NCBI RefSeq assembly: GCF_014203835.1
Contig: NZ_JACHJW010000001.1
Span: 5,034,501-5,098,500 of the forward strand
Length of the DNA: 64,000 bases
Source: Micromonospora polyrhachis
Lineage (GTDB): Bacteria; Actinomycetota; Actinomycetes; Mycobacteriales; Micromonosporaceae
Reading direction: 5' to 3'
The notes below the pieces were generated by a model. The model saw only the letters and a list, made by a program, of their open reading frames with translations, was not told where the DNA came from and did not search any database. Positions 59,133 through 64,000 of this stretch are shown piece after piece. Positions within the stretch are counted from its first letter, which is position 1, and each line of letters begins with the position of its first letter. The translations under genes were made by a program, and so were the position numbers.

Positions 59133-59723
59133 TCACGGTTGCCGCGTGGCGCTGGTCAGGGTGGTGGTCACGATCTTGTGGACGGCTGAAGGCTCTGGGC
59201 TGTCCTTCCGCTCGGTGAACAGTAGGTGCGCGGCACCGATCAGGGTGGGCGCGAGCGTATGGATGTCGGCGTCGAGCGCGATCCGGCCGAGGTCGCGTTC
59301 GGCCGTCAGGTAGCCGGCGATCATGGCCGTGCTCTCGCCGACGAGCGGGAACTGGGCGGTACCGGCTGCGCGCAGCCGTGCGCGTAGCTCGTCCCGGGCG
59401 ATGATGAGGGCCACGATTGCCACCATGACCGGCTCGAAGAGGGTTATCAGGGCACGGGTCAGGTTGTCGGCGACGGTACCGGTCCCTGCCGCGTCCCGCA
59501 GCGCGGTGGCCTGCGCCTCGACCCGCGCCACACGGTCGAGAACCAGGTCGGCGAGAAATGCATCGAAATCAGCGAAATGTCGATGCAAGACGCCCTTGGC
59601 GACGCCCGCCTCGGTGGTGACCGCCCGGCTGGTCAGGCCGGTGACCCCCGCCTGGATCAGCACCCGTTCCGCCGCGTCGAAGAGTTGTTGACGTGGGTCC
59701 CGCAACGCTACGCCGGTGGGCAA
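59133..59723 (-). CDS. TetR family regulator
   Basis: A 196-residue TetR regulator: RQQLFDAAERVLIQAGVTGLTSRAVTTEAGVAKGVLHRHFADFDAFLADLV is the helix-turn-helix; the C-terminal part (TLAPTLIGAAHLLFTER) is a TetR ligand domain. The start is a TTG at 59723 with an excellent AAGGAGGT ribosome-binding site. It is divergent from the methyltransferase gene, and AGTGGGC/GCGCCCA repeats between them are the likely shared operator. Confidence 0.88.
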   Translation of the reverse strand: MPTGVALRDPRQQLFDAAERVLIQAGVTGLTSRAVTTEAGVAKGVLHRHFADFDAFLADLVLDRVARVEAQATALRDAAGTGTVADNLTRALITLFEPVMVAIVALIIARDELRARLRAAGTAQFPLVGESTAMIAGYLTAERDLGRIALDADIHTLAPTLIGAAHLLFTERKDSPEPSAVHKIVTTTLTSATRQP

Positions 59724-59764
59724 CGCGTACCTCCTTCGATCGCTGGAACGTCTGCGATCGCCTT

Positions 59765-59793
59765 AGTGGGCAAGCGCCCATTAAAGTGGGCGC
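59765..59793. promoter_or_regulatory. TetR operator between regulator and methyltransferase
   Basis: AGTGGGC occurs at 59765-59771 and 59785-59791, with GCGCCCA at 59774-59780; the outer pair makes GCGCCCA (59774) and TGGGCGC (59787) inverted arms. It touches the methyltransferase ATG at 59794 directly. Confidence 0.6.
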
Positions 59794-60618
59794 ATGGTCA
59801 CTCTATCGCCCTCGTCCAGCTCCGAACCACACCGGCATCGTCGCCTGGCAGAGTCGTTCGGGATGGACCCCGCACGGTATGACCGGACCCGACCTCCGTA
59901 CCCAGACGCCATGATCGAGCGGATCGCGGCCGCCAGTCCCGGCACCGACTTTCTCAACGTCGGCTGCGGAACCGGCATCGAGGCCCGCCAGTTTCGGGCC
60001 GCCGGCCGTAGGGTTCTGGGCGTCGAGCCCGATCCGCGGATGGCCGACTTCGCACGAGAAAGCGGCCTCGAGGTCGAGGTCGCGACCTTCGAGGAGTGGA
60101 AGCCGGCCGGGCGCACCTTCGACGCGGTCGTGTCAGGTACGGCCTGGCACTGGGTCGACCCGGTCGCCGGCGCGGCGAAGGCGGCGCGGGTCCTGCGGCC
60201 GGGCGGCGTGCTGGCACCGTTCGGGCATGCGTACCAGCTTCCGCCCACCGTGGCGGAAACCCTCGCCACGGCCTACCGGCGGGCGGCCCCTGAGTCGCCG
60301 ATCAACTTCAGCGGCCAATCAGGCGGCTCTGTCCTGAACGCGTACCAGGCGCTGTACACCAAGGCTGCGGAGGGGATTCGCGAGGTTGGCGGGTTCGGGG
60401 AACCTGAGCTGTGGCGGTACGACTGGGAGCGTTCGTACCGTCGGGAGGAGCTCCTGGATCTGATGTCGACGTGGGGCGGCGTCAGCGATCTGCCGTCGGA
60501 GCGGATGGCCGAGGTGCTGACAGCCGTGGACGGGGCGGTCGATGCACTGGGCGGAACCGTCACGTTGTCGTACGCCACCTGGGGCCTTACCGCGATCCGG
60601 ACCGACGCCCGACCCTGA
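59794..60618 (+). CDS. SAM-dependent methyltransferase
   Basis: A 274-residue class I methyltransferase: motif I FLNVGCGTGIEARQF (about residues 53-67), acidic motif II VLGVEPDPRMADFAR, and motif IV/V FDAVVSGTAWHWVDPVAGAAKAARVLRPGGVLAPFGH. The N-terminal DPARYDRTRPPYPDAMIERI is typical of family 11 relatives acting on small molecules. The ATG directly follows the operator, with no room for a ribosome-binding site, so the message may be leaderless and repressed by the TetR protein. Confidence 0.88.
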   Translation: MVTLSPSSSSEPHRHRRLAESFGMDPARYDRTRPPYPDAMIERIAAASPGTDFLNVGCGTGIEARQFRAAGRRVLGVEPDPRMADFARESGLEVEVATFEEWKPAGRTFDAVVSGTAWHWVDPVAGAAKAARVLRPGGVLAPFGHAYQLPPTVAETLATAYRRAAPESPINFSGQSGGSVLNAYQALYTKAAEGIREVGGFGEPELWRYDWERSYRREELLDLMSTWGGVSDLPSERMAEVLTAVDGAVDALGGTVTLSYATWGLTAIRTDARP

Positions 60619-60626
60619 AGAAATGG

Positions 60627-60672
60627 CCTAGCGGATGCGGCCGGTATGTCGCCTATCACCTAGCGGATGCGG
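60627..60672. promoter_or_regulatory. Direct repeats ahead of the molybdate operon
   Basis: CCTAGCGGATGCGG occurs at 60627-60640 and 60659-60672, 32 bases apart (about three helical turns), upstream of the mod operon regulator. It could be the binding site of the HTH-Mop protein encoded next. Confidence 0.5.
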
Positions 60673-60718
60673 ACAATGAGCCTTTACTGGGCTTGCAAAT
60701 GCTGGTTAGGTTGCGGGC

Positions 60719-61111
60719 GTGGACAGATTCCGGATCGGGGAAGCCGCCGAACTGCTCGGGGTCAGCGCCGACACCGTACGGCGATGGGTGGACAGCGGAC
60801 GGCTGCCGGCCACCCGCGACGAACACGACCGTCGGGTGATCGACGGCGTCGACCTGGCTGGCTTCGCCCGCTCGCTGGCCGACGAACCCGACGAGGGGAC
60901 CAGCCGCTCGTCGGCTCGCAACCGGCTGCGCGGCATCGTCACCGCCATCACCCGGGACACCGTGATGGCCCAGGTCGACATCCAGGCCGGCCCGTTCCGG
61001 CTGGTCGCCCTGACCAGCCGGGAGGCGGTCGACGAGCTGGGCCTGCGGGTCGGCTCGGTGGCCGTCGCGGTGGTCAAGTCCACCACCGTCATGGTGGAGC
61101 TGCCCCGATGA
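60719..61111 (+). CDS. Molybdate-operon regulator: MerR-like helix-turn-helix plus Mop (TOBE) domain
   Basis: A 130-residue protein. Residues 3-53 are an excisionase/MerR-type helix-turn-helix (FRIGEAAELLGVSADTVRRWVDSGRLPATRDEHDRRVIDG) and residues 65-130 a Mop/TOBE domain (ARNRLRGIVTAITRDTVMAQVDIQAGPFRLVALTSREAVDELGL). It is a compact equivalent of ModE: the Mop part binds molybdate and the helix-turn-helix DNA. The GTG at 60719 is the start. Its stop overlaps the modA start (ATGA), so regulator and transporter are co-expressed. Confidence 0.9.
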   Translation: MDRFRIGEAAELLGVSADTVRRWVDSGRLPATRDEHDRRVIDGVDLAGFARSLADEPDEGTSRSSARNRLRGIVTAITRDTVMAQVDIQAGPFRLVALTSREAVDELGLRVGSVAVAVVKSTTVMVELPR

Positions 61112-61950
61112 GCCGCCGGCACCGAGCCGGATGGTCCTCGGCACCAGCGCGGCGGTTCGGCCGGCGCAGCGCCTGGATCGGGGCCGCGCTCACCCTCGTG
61201 CTCGCCGGAGCGGCCGGCTGCACCTCGTCCGATCGCGGCGATGCCGGTCATGCCGGCGGCGACCCGGGACAGCCGACCGGCACCGTCACCGTGCTGGCCG
61301 CCGCGTCGCTGACCGAGACGTTCACCAGGATCGGTACGAACTTCGAGGCCGCCCATCCCGGCGTACGGGTCGTCTTCTCCTTCGCCGGTAGCTCACAACT
61401 GGCCAGCCAGATCAATTCCGGTGCCCCCGCCGACGTCTTCGCGGCGGCCAGCCCGGCGACCATGAAAACCGTCACCGAGGTGGCCCGCGACATCGACCAG
61501 CCCCGGGTCTTCGCCCGCAACCAGCTGGTCATCGCCGTACCGGCGGGCAACCCGGCGCAGGTCACCGGTCTGCGTGACCTGTCCCGGCCGGGGCTGAAGG
61601 TGGCGCTCTGCGCCCCGCAGGTGCCGTGCGGGGCGGCGGCCCGGACCGCGCTCGACACCGCCGGGGTGGCGCTCACCCCGGTCACCCTCGAACGGGACGT
61701 CAAGGCCGCGCTGACCAAGGTACGGCTGGGCGAGGTGGACGCCGCACTCGTCTACCGGACCGACGCGCGGGCGGCAGCCGGGCAGGTCGAGGGCATCGAG
61801 TTCGCCGAGTCGGCCGTCACGGTCAACGACTATCCGATCGTGGCGCTGCCCGGGGCACCCAACCCGACCGGGGCGGCGGCGTTCGTGGCGTACGTCCTGT
61901 CCGAGCCGGCCCGTACGGTGCTCACCGAGGCCGGATTCCAACCGGCATGA
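61108..61950 (+). CDS. modA: Molybdate ABC transporter substrate-binding lipoprotein
   Basis: A 280-residue lipoprotein with signal AWIGAALTLVLAGAAGC (lipobox LAGAAGC). The binding domain starts GTVTVLAAASLTETFTRIGTNFE, a hallmark of ModA, with SFAGSSQLASQINSGAPADVFAAAS, FARNQLVIAVPAGNP and VDAALVYRTDARA. It captures molybdate or tungstate outside the membrane for the permease. The start overlaps the regulator by four bases, and the stop overlaps modB. Confidence 0.93.
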   Translation: MSRRHRAGWSSAPARRFGRRSAWIGAALTLVLAGAAGCTSSDRGDAGHAGGDPGQPTGTVTVLAAASLTETFTRIGTNFEAAHPGVRVVFSFAGSSQLASQINSGAPADVFAAASPATMKTVTEVARDIDQPRVFARNQLVIAVPAGNPAQVTGLRDLSRPGLKVALCAPQVPCGAAARTALDTAGVALTPVTLERDVKAALTKVRLGEVDAALVYRTDARAAAGQVEGIEFAESAVTVNDYPIVALPGAPNPTGAAAFVAYVLSEPARTVLTEAGFQPA

Positions 61951-62756
61951 TCGTGGCATCCCGTACCCGTGCGGTCGGCGGTCGCCTACCCGTGGTGCTG
62001 CTCGTACCGGCCCTGATCGGGCTGGCGTTCCTGGTGCTGCCGGTGGCCGGCCTGCTGATCCGTACCCCGTGGTCGTCGCTGCCGGCCCGGCTGACCGCCC
62101 CCGGGGTGCTCGACGCGTTACGGCTCTCGCTGGTCAGCGCCACCCTCGCCACCCTGCTCTGCGTGCTCTTCGGGGTGCCGCTGGCCTGGCTGCTGGCGCG
62201 TACCTCGGTGCCCGGCCGCCGGTTGATCCAGGCGCTGGTGACCGTGCCGCTGGTGCTACCCCCGGTCGTTGGCGGCGTCGCGTTGCTGCTGGTCTTCGGG
62301 CGGCGCGGGGTGCTCGGCGGTTGGCTCGACAGTACGTTCGGCATCACCCTGCCGTTCACCACCACCGGCGTGGTGCTGGCCGAGGCGTTCGTCGCCATGC
62401 CGTTCCTGGTGATCAGCGTGGCGGGGGCGCTGCGCGGTGCGGACGCCCGCTTCGAGGAGGCGGCGGCGACCCTGGGGGCCGGCCGGTGGACCGCGTTCCG
62501 CCGGGTCACCCTGCCGCTGGTGGCCCCGGGTATCGCCGCCGGAGCGGTGCTCTGCTGGGCCCGTGCCCTGGGGGAGTTCGGTGCCACCATCACCTTCGCT
62601 GGCAACTTTCCGGGTCGGACCCAGACCATGCCGCTCGCCGTCTACCTGGCGATGGAGACCGATCCGGAGGCGGCCATCGTGCTCAGCCTGGTGCTGCTCG
62701 TGGTCTCGGTGGCGATCCTGGCCACCCTCCGGGAACGCTGGACGATGACGTCATGA
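61947..62756 (+). CDS. modB: Molybdate ABC transporter permease
   Basis: A 269-residue permease with about six helices (VVLLVPALIGLAFLVLPVAGLLI at the start). The EAA-type loop EEAAATLGAGRWTAFRRVTLPLVAPGI and FGATITFAGNFPGRTQTMPLAVYLAME at the end are diagnostic of ModB. It carries molybdate across the membrane with ModA and ModC. Its ATG overlaps the modA stop (ATGA). Confidence 0.94.
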   Translation: MIVASRTRAVGGRLPVVLLVPALIGLAFLVLPVAGLLIRTPWSSLPARLTAPGVLDALRLSLVSATLATLLCVLFGVPLAWLLARTSVPGRRLIQALVTVPLVLPPVVGGVALLLVFGRRGVLGGWLDSTFGITLPFTTTGVVLAEAFVAMPFLVISVAGALRGADARFEEAAATLGAGRWTAFRRVTLPLVAPGIAAGAVLCWARALGEFGATITFAGNFPGRTQTMPLAVYLAMETDPEAAIVLSLVLLVVSVAILATLRERWTMTS

Positions 62757-63991
62757 CCAGGCTGGAATCCGCTGCCCACTCCTCGGCCGCCCAGCACCCG
62801 GCCGGTAACCATTCCCCGGTGGTGGACGCGCACCTGGTGGTCGACCGAGGGGCGTTCCGGCTCGATCTGGCACTGACCCTCTCCGCCGGTGAGGTGGTCG
62901 CCCTGGTCGGTCCCAACGGGGCCGGCAAGAGTACGGTGCTGCGGGCGCTGGCGGGACTGCTACCCCTGCACGACGGGCACATCGACCTGGCCGGCGAGCG
63001 GGTGGACGAGCCGGGAATCGGCGACTCCGGTGCCGGTCTGCCTCGTGCTACTCGGCCACGGGCCGGTCGGTTCGTGCCCGCCGAGCGCCGGCCGATCGGC
63101 GTGGTCTTCCAGGACTACCTGCTCTTTCCACACCTGTCCGCGCTGGACAACGTCGCCTTCGGTCCGCGCTGCCGGGGCGTGCGCAAACGGGACGCGCGGG
63201 ACGAGGCCGCCCGCTGGCTCGCCCGGGTGGGGTTGACCGAGTACGCCCATCGCCGGCCCCGCCAACTCTCCGGCGGGCAGGCGCAGCGGGTGGCGCTGGC
63301 CCGCGCGCTGGCCGTACGCCCGGCCCTGCTTCTGCTCGACGAACCGCTGGCCGCGCTCGACGCCCGGACCCGGTTGGACACCCGCGCCCAGCTACGCCAG
63401 CACCTGACCGCACATCAGGGGGCCACCCTGTTGGTGACCCACGATCCGCTGGATGCGTTGGTGCTGGCCGACCGGCTACTCGTGGTGGAGGACGGTCGGC
63501 TGGTGCAGCAGGGTGACCCGGCCGAGGTGGCTGCTCGCCCCCGCACCGAGTACGTCGCCAGCCTGGTGGGGCTCAACCTGTATCGCGGCCAGGCCGACGG
63601 GCATACCGTGACGCTGGCCGACGGTCCGGTCCTCACTGTCGCCGACCAGGTGCACGGTGCCGTCTTTGTCGCTTTTCCGCCGTCGTCAGTCACGTTGTCA
63701 CAGATCAAGCCGGGCGATGAGGGTAATACCTGGCCGGTACGGGTGACCGGGGTGGAGCCGTACGGCGACAATCTCCGGGTCCGACTCACCGGCATGCAAC
63801 CCGGCCCTGCCGATTCCCCGACTACGATCCGGCCGCACGTTGACGTGGGGCACCCGGCCGATGCTCCGGCTACGGGGCAGTTGGCAGCCGACGTCTCGCC
63901 CGCGGTGGTGGCGCGGCTGGATCTGCGTACCGGGGCGCGACTCTGGGCCATGATCGACCCCGCCACCACCCGCGCCTATCCCGCACGATAG
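62753..63991 (+). CDS. modC: Molybdate ABC transporter ATP-binding protein
   Basis: A 412-residue ATPase. Walker A GPNGAGKSTVLR (about residues 53-64), Q-loop VVFQDYLLFPHLSALDNV, signature RQLSGGQAQRVALARAL, Walker B LLLLDEPLAALDART and H-loop LLVTHDPLDALVLADRLL; the C-terminal TOBE-like domain (VTGVEPYGDNLRVRL) is molybdate-binding. A Gly/Arg-rich insert of about 25 residues (GDSGAGLPRATRPRAGRF) lies before the Q-loop, and the N terminus is Ser/Ala-rich. The start overlaps the modB stop, and the gene completes the operon near the window end. Confidence 0.93.
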   Translation: MTRLESAAHSSAAQHPAGNHSPVVDAHLVVDRGAFRLDLALTLSAGEVVALVGPNGAGKSTVLRALAGLLPLHDGHIDLAGERVDEPGIGDSGAGLPRATRPRAGRFVPAERRPIGVVFQDYLLFPHLSALDNVAFGPRCRGVRKRDARDEAARWLARVGLTEYAHRRPRQLSGGQAQRVALARALAVRPALLLLDEPLAALDARTRLDTRAQLRQHLTAHQGATLLVTHDPLDALVLADRLLVVEDGRLVQQGDPAEVAARPRTEYVASLVGLNLYRGQADGHTVTLADGPVLTVADQVHGAVFVAFPPSSVTLSQIKPGDEGNTWPVRVTGVEPYGDNLRVRLTGMQPGPADSPTTIRPHVDVGHPADAPATGQLAADVSPAVVARLDLRTGARLWAMIDPATTRAYPAR

Positions 63992-64000
63992 GAAGGGCTC

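Overview
This is a GC-rich window with dense gene packing, frequent GTG and TTG starts, many 4-base start/stop overlaps, a mycothiol-dependent formaldehyde dehydrogenase, XRE/DUF397 regulator pairs and SCP1.201-type toxin genes. These point to a filamentous actinomycete, most likely in the Micromonosporaceae. The taxon is an inference; no rRNA, tRNA or CRISPR array was recognised by eye.

Layout. 1-2.2 kb: wreckage of an oligopeptide ABC transporter beside an S33-type hydrolase. 2.4-8.1 kb: an NAD-kinase homologue with an altered catalytic motif, a stand-alone ClpN protein, two unrecognised proteins and a hotdog protein. 8.2-9.5 kb: an intact IS30-family element. 9.6-12.0 kb: a three-gene operon (RibD-like reductase, DUF1801, VOC) divergent from a LysR regulator with a perfect palindrome between them. 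12.0-13.5 kb: a three-gene polymorphic toxin operon (helical adaptor, DddA-like deaminase toxin, Imm1-like immunity protein). 13.8-18.0 kb: a NarL-type two-component pair followed by an ABC exporter. 18.1-20.9 kb: a five-unit 16-bp repeat array and two tandem secreted subtilases. 21-28 kb: ADP-ribosylglycohydrolase, membrane proteins, a 60-bp tandem repeat block, an epimerase, acetyltransferases, and a TcmP/DUF5131 (three-Cys) pair.

28-33 kb: an FAD monooxygenase reading into an MmyB-like regulator, divergent from an MFS exporter and a TetR gene, with two palindromes between them. 33-36.4 kb: two long perfect palindromes, an XRE/DUF397 pair with a shortened XRE partner, a DUF3626 remnant and a TetR gene. 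36.4-42.4 kb: a secreted metzincin, a lipoprotein, an L,D-transpeptidase, an unusual LysR-like protein of lower GC, a coupled three-gene membrane/LURP-one operon and a nucleotidyltransferase. 42.4-48.6 kb: mycothiol-linked formaldehyde detoxification (dehydrogenase plus MBL hydrolase), a siderophore-interacting protein with an iron box, an epimerase, a MerR regulator fused to a sliding-clamp domain, and a second zinc dehydrogenase. 49-59 kb: a large LAL regulator, a DsbA-like protein, a BON protein, a GT-C-like membrane protein and a secreted GH74-CBM2 xyloglucanase. 59-64 kb: a TetR/methyltransferase pair and a complete coupled molybdate operon (HTH-Mop regulator, ModA, ModB, ModC).

The most noteworthy loci are the deaminase toxin operon, the TcmP/DUF5131 pair, the MerR-clamp fusion, the catalytically altered NAD kinase and second subtilase, and several tandem-repeat or palindromic arrays in promoter regions.
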